From: Anaerolinea sp.
GTDB lineage: Bacteria; Chloroflexota; Anaerolineae; Anaerolineales; Villigracilaceae
Reading direction: 5' to 3'
DNA length: 6,331 nucleotides
Assembly (NCBI GenBank): GCA_020720965.1
Contig: DYNS01000180.1
Location: 1 to 6,331 of the forward strand
The notes below the pieces were generated by a model. The model saw only the letters and a list, made by a program, of their open reading frames with translations, did not search any database and was not told where the DNA came from. The translations under genes and the position numbers were made by a program. Below are positions 1 to 5,466 of the stretch, piece by piece (position 1 is the stretch's first letter; each line of letters opens with the position of its first letter).

Positions 1-326
1 AGGCTGGCGGCACGCATGGCTTCATCCAAACCGGGGGTGAGACGTTCTATCACCATGCGGGCGGCTTCCGGGCTTACATCTCGCGGGGCGAAACCAGTGC
101 CGCCGGTGCAAAGAAGCAGGTCGCACAGGTCTTCCTCTGCCCATTGGCGCATGGCGGCGGAAAGGCTGTTTACGTCATCTGGCAGGATGGCGGTTTGCAC
201 AACCTGCCAACCCAGCCCGGTGATGGTTTTTTGCAGGGCTGGTCCCGAAAGGTCGGGGCGCTCGCCGCGTGAGGAACGGTCTGAAGCAGTGATAATGGCT
301 ACGCGCAGCATAGGTTTCTCGCTCAT
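1..326 (-). CDS. MogA/MoaB-family molybdopterin adenylyltransferase-like protein (3' part missing)
   Basis: This family acts in molybdenum cofactor synthesis, where MogA-type enzymes adenylylate molybdopterin in the cytoplasm before metal insertion. The minus-strand reading frame starts at ATG 326-324 and runs off the window edge after 108 codons, so the C-terminus is not seen. The frame opens with MSEKPMLRVAIITASDRSSR, the usual first beta strand plus the SDR/SxG loop. It continues with LPDD (48-51), the nucleotide/pterin-binding motif TGGTGFAPRD (74-83) and SPEA (85-88), then PGLDEAMR (98-105). These match the MogA/MoaB/MoeA-C fold, including the Asp of the PRD motif. The full-length family is about 160-180 residues. 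The start overlaps the stop of the upstream response regulator in an ATGA, which suggests translational coupling; Met6 (codon at 311-309) is an alternative start. MogA and MoaB cannot be separated with confidence from this part, so no symbol is given. Confidence 0.9.
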   Translation of the reverse strand, partial: MSEKPMLRVAIITASDRSSRGERPDLSGPALQKTITGLGWQVVQTAILPDDVNSLSAAMRQWAEEDLCDLLLCTGGTGFAPRDVSPEAARMVIERLTPGLDEAMRAAS

Positions 327-679
327 GCCGCAAAAAACTGCTTCAGCCTGCCGATGAGGGCATCTGGCATGTAGGGTTTGAGCAAAAAGCCATTTGCCCC
401 GGCTGCCAGGCATTCGGTTTCCAGGTTCATGCCAGACTGCATGAGGACGAGGGTGGAGTCGAGGCGGTGGTCTTGCCGAATGGCACGCAAAATGTCTATG
501 CCGTTGCCCTGTGTAAGGTGGACATCCATCAAAATAACATCCGGTTGTTCACGGTGAACGGCTTCCAGTACGTCTTCGGTGTCGAGGGGGGCGGTAGTGG
601 TGTAGCCTTCTAGTTTGAGCAAGGTTCGGAGCAGAGAAAGCATGGTGTAGTCATCTTCAGCCAGGAAGATTTTCGGCAT
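323..679 (-). CDS. Stand-alone receiver-domain response regulator (CheY/Spo0F-like)
   Basis: This is a 118-residue single receiver domain with no output domain, predicted to be a cytoplasmic phospho-acceptor switch driven by an unlinked histidine kinase. All the key residues are visible. The acidic pocket is E8-D9-D10, the phospho-acceptor is D52 in ILMDVHL, the switch Ser is S82, the aromatic switch position is F98, and the lysine is K101 followed by P102. The start is ATG 679-677, because the domain begins there with MPKIFLAEDD and an AAGGA ribosome site lies 8 bases upstream (688-692). The same frame is open further upstream, but that stretch is only a shadow of the lon C-terminal tail. 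The gene overlaps the end of lon by 23 bases and shares an ATGA with the following mog-like gene. No kinase is in the window, so the partner and the output are unknown. Confidence 0.93.
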   Translation of the reverse strand: MPKIFLAEDDYTMLSLLRTLLKLEGYTTTAPLDTEDVLEAVHREQPDVILMDVHLTQGNGIDILRAIRQDHRLDSTLVLMQSGMNLETECLAAGANGFLLKPYMPDALIGRLKQFFAA

Positions 680-3296
680 GGTCGGCTTCCTTGTTCTTTT
701 TGGGTTTGGCTTTGCGGGCGGGCTTGGGCTGAGGTTCCTGCTCCGTAACGGGAGTGGGAGCAGGTTCCAGGGCGTTGGCAATGACTTCTTCAATTTTTTC
801 GGCAAAGATAAATTGCATGGCTTTTTGCACTTCGTCAGGCACGTCTTCAATATCGGCTTCGTTGCGCTTGGGCAGGATGACGGTGCGAAGCCCGTTGCGA
901 TGGGCTGCCAAGACCTTTTCTTTTACGCCGCCAATTGGCAAAACCTGCCCACGCAGAGTAATTTCGCCGGTCATGCCGATGTGGGGCTTGACCAATCGCC
1001 CGGAGATGAGGGAGGTGAGGGCGGTGGCTATCGTCACCCCGGCGGAGGGTCCATCTTTGGGTTGGGCTCCGGCGGGGACGTGGAGGTGAAAGTCGGATTT
1101 TTCGTAGAAGTCTTCGGGCAAGCCCAATTCTTTGGCATGGGAGCGGACGTAGGAGAGGGCAGCCCGCGCCGATTCTTGCATTACGTTGCCAACCGAGCCT
1201 GTCACCTGAAAGCCTTTGGAGCCGTTCATGCGGGTCGCTTCGATGAAGAGAACATCGCCGCCGTAGGGAGTCCATGCCAGCCCTGGCACAACGCCGGGGG
1301 TGGAGGTTCGCAGGTGCAGTTCTTCCGGTCCTTGCAGGGGCGGGTGTCCCAAAAATTCTTTCACCAGGTCGGGGGTCACTTCAAAGGCGGAGGCTTTGCC
1401 CTCGGCGATGCGTGTCCCTATTTTGCGGCAAACCGAGCCAATGGTGCGTTCCAAATTCCTTACACCTGCCTCACGGGTATATTGGCGGATGATGGTCTGA
1501 AGAGAATCATTGGTAAAGGTTACTTCTTCGGGGTTTAAGCCATTCTCCACGACCTGACGGGGAATGAGATAGCCGCGTGCAATGGCGGTTTTTTCGCCCT
1601 CGGTGTAGCCAGAGAGGAAGATAATTTCCATCCGGTCTCGCAGGGGTCCGGGGATGGTTTCCAAGGTGTTGGCGGTTGTGATGAACATGACCTGGGAAAG
1701 GTCGTATGCCACTTCCAGGTAGTTATCGCGAAATTCGGTGTTTTGTTCCGGGTCCAGCACTTCCAGCAGGGCAGAAGCCGGGTCGCCGTGAAAATCGTTG
1801 GTCAGTTTGTCCACTTCGTCCAGCATAAAAACCGGGTTGCGGGTTTCGGCGCGGCGGAGGGATTGTAAAATGCGCCCCGGCATGGCGCCGATGTAGGTAC
1901 GGCGATGTCCGCGTACCTCGGCTTCGTCTCGCACGCCGCCCAGCGAAATACGGATGAACTTTCTGCCCATTGCATGAGCGATGGACTGCCCCAGGGAGGT
2001 TTTGCCTACGCCGGGAGGTCCCACAAAGCAAAGGATGACCCCCTCCCGCTCGCGGCGGATTTCGTCTTGGAGGGCTTCCTGGGTGGCGCGGCGTTCCAGT
2101 TTGAGTTTACGGATGGCTAAAAATTCCACAATCCGCTCTTTGATGTCTTCCAAGCCGTAGTGGTCTTTATCCAGCACCTCGCGGGCGTGGGCAATTTCCA
2201 GGTTATCGGTGGTGGCGGCTGCCCAGGGAATGGAGACGAGCCAATCCAGATAGGTGCGAATCACGCCATATTCGGCAGCGGCAGTGGGGAGGCGGGAAAG
2301 CCGCTCCAGCTCGCGTTTTGCCATTTTGGCGGCTTCTTCTGGCATTTGGGCTTCTTCCATTTTTCGGCGGAATTCTTCCACCTCGATGGTTTGTTCGTCC
2401 CTTTCGCCCAACTCTTTCTGAATGGCTTTAAGCTGCTCACGCAGGAAGTATTCGCGCTGCACTTTGTCAATTTCGGAGCGGGCTTCGTTTTGAATTTTTT
2501 GCCCAATTTGCAAAATTTCGGTTTCTCTCACCAAGAAATTGACCAGTTTGCGGAGTTTCTCGGCAACCGAATCCAGTTCCAGCAGCTTCTGGGCTTCTTC
2601 CAACTCTATGCGTTGCAGGTTGGCAATGGCGTACACGGTTGGCAAGGGGTCTTCCACCATAGTCACCGAGGCGACCAGCTCGCGGGGGAAGGAGGGAATC
2701 AGTTCCGAGATGGCGGAAAACTGGTCGCGGGCGTTGCGAGCGAGGGCATCCACTTCCAGCCCGGTTTCCACCGTTTCGGGGATGCGTTCAATCCTCGCCA
2801 TCAGGTAGGGTTCGGTCTGGGTAAATTCCACCAGCCGAAAACGCTCCAAGCCCTGCACCAGCAGGCGGATGGTTCCATCCGGGGCGCGGAGCAGGCGGTG
2901 AATGGTGGCAAGGGTGCCAACCTGATACAGTTCGGAGGGTCCGGGGCTTTCCAACTCCGGGTCGAGGGCGGCAAGCAGACCGATGAAGCGGGAGCCGCCT
3001 ACCGCGTCATCCACCAGTTTGACGGAGCGCGGCTGACCAATGGTGAGGGGAACGGCAGTCTGGGGGTACACGACCACGCCGCGCAGGGGCAGAATGGGAA
3101 CAATCTCCGGCAGGGAGGAAGCGGGTTCCTCCCCGGAGGGTTCTTCGGGGCTGGGGCTGGGTGGCGGTTGGGTGGGGTTGGTTTGCAAAAACTTCTGAAA
3201 CGAAGCGGGCATGAGCATATCCAACAGATCTATGTCGTTCTCTTCTATCCACTCAAAAAGTTCGGTGGGGTTGGTTTGCCATCGAGATGCGGGCAT
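657..3296 (-). CDS. lon: ATP-dependent Lon protease (LonA type)
   Basis: LonA is a hexameric cytoplasmic AAA+ serine protease that degrades misfolded and regulatory proteins. The 879-residue product has the whole LonA layout. The LON substrate-binding domain covers about 64-262 (VPILPLRGVVVYP). A charged helical or coiled-coil segment follows at about 265-335. The AAA+ module has Walker A GPPGVGKT (426-433), Walker B FMLDE (490-494), a sensor Asn in TTAN (540-543) and PLRDRMEII (551-559). The protease domain has the catalytic Ser751 in PKDGPSAG and Lys794 in GGVKEK, 43 residues apart as in E. coli (S679/K722). The start chosen is ATG 3296-3294, with AAGGA five bases upstream (3302-3306). The frame is open for 58 more codons upstream, but those lie inside hsp20. 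The protein is longer than the usual 780-820 residues because of an acidic/Pro-rich N-terminal extension (1-60) and a Pro/Lys-rich tail (843-879). It follows hsp20 by 16 bases. Confidence 0.98.
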   Translation of the reverse strand: MPASRWQTNPTELFEWIEENDIDLLDMLMPASFQKFLQTNPTQPPPSPSPEEPSGEEPASSLPEIVPILPLRGVVVYPQTAVPLTIGQPRSVKLVDDAVGGSRFIGLLAALDPELESPGPSELYQVGTLATIHRLLRAPDGTIRLLVQGLERFRLVEFTQTEPYLMARIERIPETVETGLEVDALARNARDQFSAISELIPSFPRELVASVTMVEDPLPTVYAIANLQRIELEEAQKLLELDSVAEKLRKLVNFLVRETEILQIGQKIQNEARSEIDKVQREYFLREQLKAIQKELGERDEQTIEVEEFRRKMEEAQMPEEAAKMAKRELERLSRLPTAAAEYGVIRTYLDWLVSIPWAAATTDNLEIAHAREVLDKDHYGLEDIKERIVEFLAIRKLKLERRATQEALQDEIRREREGVILCFVGPPGVGKTSLGQSIAHAMGRKFIRISLGGVRDEAEVRGHRRTYIGAMPGRILQSLRRAETRNPVFMLDEVDKLTNDFHGDPASALLEVLDPEQNTEFRDNYLEVAYDLSQVMFITTANTLETIPGPLRDRMEIIFLSGYTEGEKTAIARGYLIPRQVVENGLNPEEVTFTNDSLQTIIRQYTREAGVRNLERTIGSVCRKIGTRIAEGKASAFEVTPDLVKEFLGHPPLQGPEELHLRTSTPGVVPGLAWTPYGGDVLFIEATRMNGSKGFQVTGSVGNVMQESARAALSYVRSHAKELGLPEDFYEKSDFHLHVPAGAQPKDGPSAGVTIATALTSLISGRLVKPHIGMTGEITLRGQVLPIGGVKEKVLAAHRNGLRTVILPKRNEADIEDVPDEVQKAMQFIFAEKIEEVIANALEPAPTPVTEQEPQPKPARKAKPKKNKEADHAENLPG

Positions 3297-3312
3297 AAAA
3301 ATCCTTCGGCGG

Positions 3313-3723
3313 TTATCGGATATGGACGGTTTCGGGGAGTTTTTTGGGCAGGGTGACGGTGAGAAAGCCATCTTCGTACTCTGCCAGGGATTCTTCGGTT
3401 CGGATGGCGCCAGGGATGGCAACGATGCTGCTAAATTCGCCAAAGCGAACTTCCATCTGGTGATAGGCACAGCGTTCCGGGCTGTTTTGGCGCATGCCCT
3501 GAATGGTGAGGAAGCCGCCCTGCAAGGAGATGTGAAAATCCTGCTGTCTCATCCCTGCCACCTCCAGCCGGACGATGTAGGCAGAGGCGGTTTCAAAGAG
3601 GTCGGTGGGGGGACTCCAGGGGTGGGAGGATGTTTTTGCCTGCCAGCCGATGGCTTCTATAACGGCGCGGCGGCGAGATTGGAGTTGGGCGTTTTGTTTG
3701 AGATGGAGGATTTGGTCTGTCAT
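3313..3723 (-). CDS. Small heat shock protein, Hsp20/alpha-crystallin family
   Basis: This is an ATP-independent holdase that binds unfolding proteins in the cytoplasm and keeps them refoldable or degradable. The product has 136 residues, a normal length. A basic helical N-terminal arm (1-30) is followed by WSPPTDLFET (36-45), the usual entry into the alpha-crystallin domain. That domain (about 40-128) contains the strand motif RLEVAGM (52-58), the FGEF...IP segment (94-104) and the signature A/E-x-x-x-x-G-x-L-x-V-x-L-P as YEDGFLTVTLPK (116-127). The short tail contains VHI (133-135), a V-x-I version of the I-x-I oligomerisation motif. The start is ATG 3723-3721 with AAGG six bases upstream (3730-3733). 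It is the first gene of a probable hsp20-lon-receiver-mog unit. Pairing with lon makes sense, because both handle damaged proteins and E. coli Lon is known to degrade the small heat shock proteins IbpA and IbpB. Confidence 0.95.
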   Translation of the reverse strand: MTDQILHLKQNAQLQSRRRAVIEAIGWQAKTSSHPWSPPTDLFETASAYIVRLEVAGMRQQDFHISLQGGFLTIQGMRQNSPERCAYHQMEVRFGEFSSIVAIPGAIRTEESLAEYEDGFLTVTLPKKLPETVHIR

Positions 3724-3748
3724 GGTAAGCCTTGTGTTAGTTTTAACC

Positions 3749-3764
3749 GAAACCGGGTGGTTTC
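3749..3764. repeat. Perfect inverted repeat upstream of hsp20
   Basis: Two perfect 6-base arms (GAAACC and GGTTTC on the minus strand) are separated by ACCC. They lie 25 bases upstream of the hsp20 ATG and directly after the candidate -10 box. No T run follows, so it is not an intrinsic terminator. It could be an operator for a heat-shock repressor or a 5'-leader hairpin. It does not resemble the HrcA CIRCE element, and chance is possible for arms this short. Confidence 0.35.
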
Positions 3765-3792
3765 ACCATAGTTGGAGGATGAAAATTAACAA
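3765..3792 (-). promoter_or_regulatory. Candidate promoter for hsp20-lon unit
   Basis: On the minus strand a TTGTTA box (3787-3792, four of six matches to TTGACA) is followed after 16 bases by TATGGT (3765-3770, four of six matches to TATAAT). It lies in the 86-base gap between pth and hsp20 and would give a leader of about 35-40 bases. The match is only moderate. The two clusters could equally be read through from the upstream promoter, because no terminator is visible after pth. Confidence 0.3.
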
Positions 3793-3809
3793 GAAACAAA
3801 GGCTGAAAG

Positions 3810-4406
3810 TCATTTTTCGGCAGGCAGAGCGCCGTTAAAACGATTCATCGCGGCTTCCAAGCCTTCCATAACCCAAAGCAGGGCGGCATCGGCGGCGCGG
3901 TCTAAAGTCTCGGAGACCGCGATGGTTTCTTTTTGGGTAAACTCTTGCAAAACGTAGGCGGCGGCATCCATCCTACCGGGAGGGCGGTCTATGCCCAGGC
4001 GCAGACGGGCAAACTCTGGGGTTCCCAATTGCTCGATGGTGGATTTAATGCCCTTCTGCCCGCCTGCCCCGCCGCCAGGACGCATTCGGAGGGTGCAAAA
4101 GGGTAAGTCCAGGTCATCGTGGGCTACGAGAATGTTGCTGAGGGGCAGTTTGTAAAAACGCGCCAAGCCCTGCACCGACTGCCCGGAGAGGTTCATGTAG
4201 GTTTGGGGTTTTGCCAAAATTAACTTGCGCCCCTCGTAGGCGGCGGTGATGACGATGGCTTTTGCTTGCACCTTCATCCCACGCGCATTAAGGCGCACGG
4301 TGAGGCGGTCTATGAGCATAAAGCCGATGTTGTGGCGGGTTTGAGCGTATTCCCGCCCTGGGTTGCCTAGCCCGACCAAGAGGCAGGGGAAGTTGGGGTC
4401 TGTCAT
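3810..4406 (-). CDS. pth: Peptidyl-tRNA hydrolase
   Basis: Pth cleaves the ester bond of peptidyl-tRNAs that drop off stalled ribosomes, releasing free tRNA and peptide; it is essential in most bacteria. The 198-residue product begins with the family signature LVGLGNPGREYAQTRHNIGF. The predicted catalytic and binding residues are Asn15, His25, Asn72 in KPQTYMNLSG and the Asp pair in AHDDLDLP (95-102). LRLGIDRPPG (143-152) and a helical C-terminus follow. The start is ATG 4406-4404, which overlaps the stop of the upstream membrane-protein gene in an ATGA. There is no clear Shine-Dalgarno, consistent with coupled translation. The frame stays open far upstream (to 5264), but that part lies inside two other genes. 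One oddity is that the GGHNG motif of E. coli Pth (His113, Asn114) reads GGQKG here, with Gln117 and Lys118. Confidence 0.96.
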   Translation of the reverse strand: MTDPNFPCLLVGLGNPGREYAQTRHNIGFMLIDRLTVRLNARGMKVQAKAIVITAAYEGRKLILAKPQTYMNLSGQSVQGLARFYKLPLSNILVAHDDLDLPFCTLRMRPGGGAGGQKGIKSTIEQLGTPEFARLRLGIDRPPGRMDAAAYVLQEFTQKETIAVSETLDRAADAALLWVMEGLEAAMNRFNGALPAEK

Positions 4407-5080
4407 AAGCGGCGAATTTTTTGGTAAAGGGTGAAGATAATCCCCAGCAGCCCAAAGGTGGTGACGGATACGAGAATGCCTTTTGCCAGGTGCAGGCTCA
4501 CCAGCGGGGCAGGCAAAACCGCCGGGTTGGTGGGCAAAGGGGTAAGAGCGGCAAAAGGCGTGTTGGTAACAGTCGCTGTGGGGGCGGGAGTGAAGGTGAT
4601 GGTGGGCACAGGAGTTTGGCTGGGGGTGAAAGTGATGGTGGGAGTGTCGGTCATCGGCTTGTTTCGGATTTCCACATCCAGCCGGTATTCCTGAGCCGGT
4701 TCGGCGGAAAAGACCAGCAGCCGTAAGGTGTAGAAGCCGTCTGTAAGGGCGGTTGTATCCCAAAGGGGCAGGAGAATCCCGTTTTGGGGGCTTTGCGAGG
4801 CGGCAAGCGGAAACCAGGCGGAGGTTTCGCCCCGGTAGGAAAAGTCGAGGCGCCAGGGGGCAGAGGCGCCGCCGCTGAGGCTGACCTGCCCACGCAAGAT
4901 GGGCTGCCCTGCGGGTGGCAACCAAAGCCCCGGCGGAAGCGGGGTGGGGCTTGCGGTGGGGAGTTCGGTCACGGCGGGGGCAAAAGGCGAGGGAGTGGAG
5001 GAACCTTCCTGCGCGGCTGCGGGTTGGGGTAAAGACATCCAAGCTAGCCAAAACAGCGCCAGGTACAAACGCCAAGCCAT
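4403..5080 (-). CDS. Membrane-anchored envelope protein with Thr/Pro repeat linker (unknown function)
   Basis: I do not recognise a named family. The 225-residue product starts with a signal peptide (basic R4, hydrophobic 5-16, cleavage probably after AAA at 21-23). Next comes a Pro/Ser/Thr-rich stretch (26-50), then a globular domain at about 58-140. The latter is probably a beta sandwich, with WDTTALTDGFYTLRLLV (107-123) resembling the end of Ig/FN3-like domains. A Thr/Pro linker (143-176) contains two 12-residue repeats, and a single membrane helix (about 193-218) precedes a basic KIRRL end. This predicts an outward-facing domain held at the membrane by a C-terminal anchor. The start codon directly follows the TAA of the preceding miniprotein (TAAATG), and the stop overlaps the pth start, so all three are likely translated together. 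Such proteins are frequent in Anaerolineae; the role is unknown. Confidence 0.85.
   Translation of the reverse strand: MAWRLYLALFWLAWMSLPQPAAAQEGSSTPSPFAPAVTELPTASPTPLPPGLWLPPAGQPILRGQVSLSGGASAPWRLDFSYRGETSAWFPLAASQSPQNGILLPLWDTTALTDGFYTLRLLVFSAEPAQEYRLDVEIRNKPMTDTPTITFTPSQTPVPTITFTPAPTATVTNTPFAALTPLPTNPAVLPAPLVSLHLAKGILVSVTTFGLLGIIFTLYQKIRRL
4571..4642 (-). repeat. Two tandem 36-base units coding Thr/Pro linker
   Basis: Two adjacent in-frame 36-base units encode PTITFTPSQTPV and PTITFTPAPTAT. The first 20 or so bases are almost identical between units. Thr/Pro repeats of this kind form extended, often glycosylated, spacers in cell-surface proteins. The DNA repeat could change copy number by slippage without breaking the frame. 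Confidence 0.8.
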
Positions 5081-5281
5081 TTAGAAGCCGATGTTCAGCC
5101 AGTCGGTTCCGAGCAGAACCGAAACCCCAACCAGGCAGGAGAAGATGAAAATGAGAAAACCGCAGCCGCAGCCGCAAAAGCCGCCGCGCCCAAAGCCAAA
5201 TTTTTTTTGCAGCCAGTCGGTGAGAGCGTCTAACAAGAAGAGTTTGAGCAAACCAGAGAGACATCCGGGACGGTCGTTCAT
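5081..5281 (-). CDS. Small Cys/Gly-rich membrane protein (unknown function)
   Basis: This is a 66-residue protein of no family I recognise. An amphipathic helix (about 8-27, ending WLQKKFG) is followed by a Gly-rich turn and a striking F-C-G-C-G-C-G motif (Cys36, Cys38, Cys40). A hydrophobic membrane segment comes next (about 42-58, with Cys49), then a short TDWLNIGF tail. Cys7 gives five cysteines in total. The gene is well supported. A strong AAGGAG ribosome site (5288-5293) sits 6 bases before ATG 5281-5279, a good promoter candidate lies upstream, and the TAA stop directly abuts the start of the next gene. The Cys cluster could bind metal, be acylated or be a structural Gly hinge; the sequence alone does not decide. 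Confidence 0.8.
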   Translation of the reverse strand: MNDRPGCLSGLLKLFLLDALTDWLQKKFGFGRGGFCGCGCGFLIFIFSCLVGVSVLLGTDWLNIGF

Positions 5282-5287
5282 GGGGTT

Positions 5288-5293
5288 CTCCTT
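5288..5293 (-). promoter_or_regulatory. Strong Shine-Dalgarno of the 66-residue gene
   Basis: AAGGAG on the minus strand lies six bases from the ATG. It is the best ribosome site in the window and is the main reason to accept the small gene as real. The two genes behind it have no clear site of their own and seem to depend on coupling. Confidence 0.8.
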
Positions 5294-5317
5294 TTTATTT
5301 GAGAGTGGCAGTGAATG

Positions 5318-5346
5318 AGTTTAACATGATTTGCCCCAGTTGGCAA
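5318..5346 (-). promoter_or_regulatory. Sigma70-type promoter for the miniprotein-envelope-pth cluster
   Basis: The -35 box is TTGCCA (5341-5346, five of six matches). The spacer is 17 bases and the -10 box is TAAACT (5318-5323, four of six matches) preceded by TGT, an extended -10 feature. It lies 25 bases before the ribosome site of the first gene and after the terminator of the previous gene. It is the best promoter candidate in the window. Confidence 0.55.
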
Positions 5347-5347
5347 A
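5330..5347. repeat. Inverted repeat over the -35 box
   Basis: Perfect 6-base arms (TTTGCC and GGCAAA on the minus strand) are separated by AACTGG. The repeat overlaps the -35 box and the upstream half of the spacer, a common operator position for a dimeric repressor. This role is inferred from position only, and arms this short can arise by chance. Confidence 0.35.
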
Positions 5348-5424
5348 AGACGCGCTACGCCCTTTGGGGCTTTCCTAAAGTCCAAAAAACGCCATCATCC
5401 CCTGCCCCGTAAGCCCCGGCGAGG

Positions 5425-5459
5425 GAAAAGAAAACCCCCTCCTACCAGGCGGGAGGGGG
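5425..5459 (-). terminator. Rho-independent terminator after the carbohydrate-binding gene
   Basis: On the minus strand a perfect 8-base stem (CCCCCTCC and GGAGGGGG) encloses a 9-base loop and is followed at once by TTTTCTTTT. It begins 7 bases after the TAA of the upstream gene. It separates that gene from the miniprotein-pth cluster. Confidence 0.88.
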
Positions 5460-5466
5460 AGGATGA

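Noticed and set aside
680..850. Upstream start of the receiver gene adding 57 residues
   Set aside because: The extra residues are a frame-shifted reading of the Lon tail, and the conserved receiver fold starts at Met 679 with its own ribosome site.
847..1275. Minus-strand open frame of 142 codons inside lon
   Set aside because: It is an alternative frame of the same strand as lon, rich in Arg/His/Ser, with no ribosome site or domain.
678..1538. Open frame of 286 codons on the plus strand
   Set aside because: It is antisense to the lon protease domain, which has all its catalytic motifs. The translation is low-complexity Gly/Phe and has no recognisable domain.
2160..3356. Open frame of 398 codons on the plus strand
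   Set aside because: It lies wholly antisense to lon (and the end of hsp20). Its product is a Gly/Phe/His-rich run with no motif, typical of the shadow of a GC-rich gene.
3297..3470. Upstream lon start adding 58 residues
   Set aside because: It would lie inside hsp20. The start at 3296 has a proper AAGGA site and follows the hsp20 stop by 16 bases.
3724..3809. HrcA CIRCE operator before hsp20
   Set aside because: I looked for TTAGCACTC-N9-GAGTGCTAA and found no resemblance in this gap on either strand.
4407..5264. Upstream extension of the pth frame giving a 484-residue fusion
   Set aside because: The added part is Arg/His/Pro-rich noise covering two genes with better signals. Pth begins normally at 4406 with its conserved N-terminus.
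5359..5370. Short GCCC-N4-GGGC inverted repeat as a second terminator
   Set aside because: The stem is only 4 bases and there is no T run on either side. The strong terminator at 5425-5459 already serves the upstream gene.
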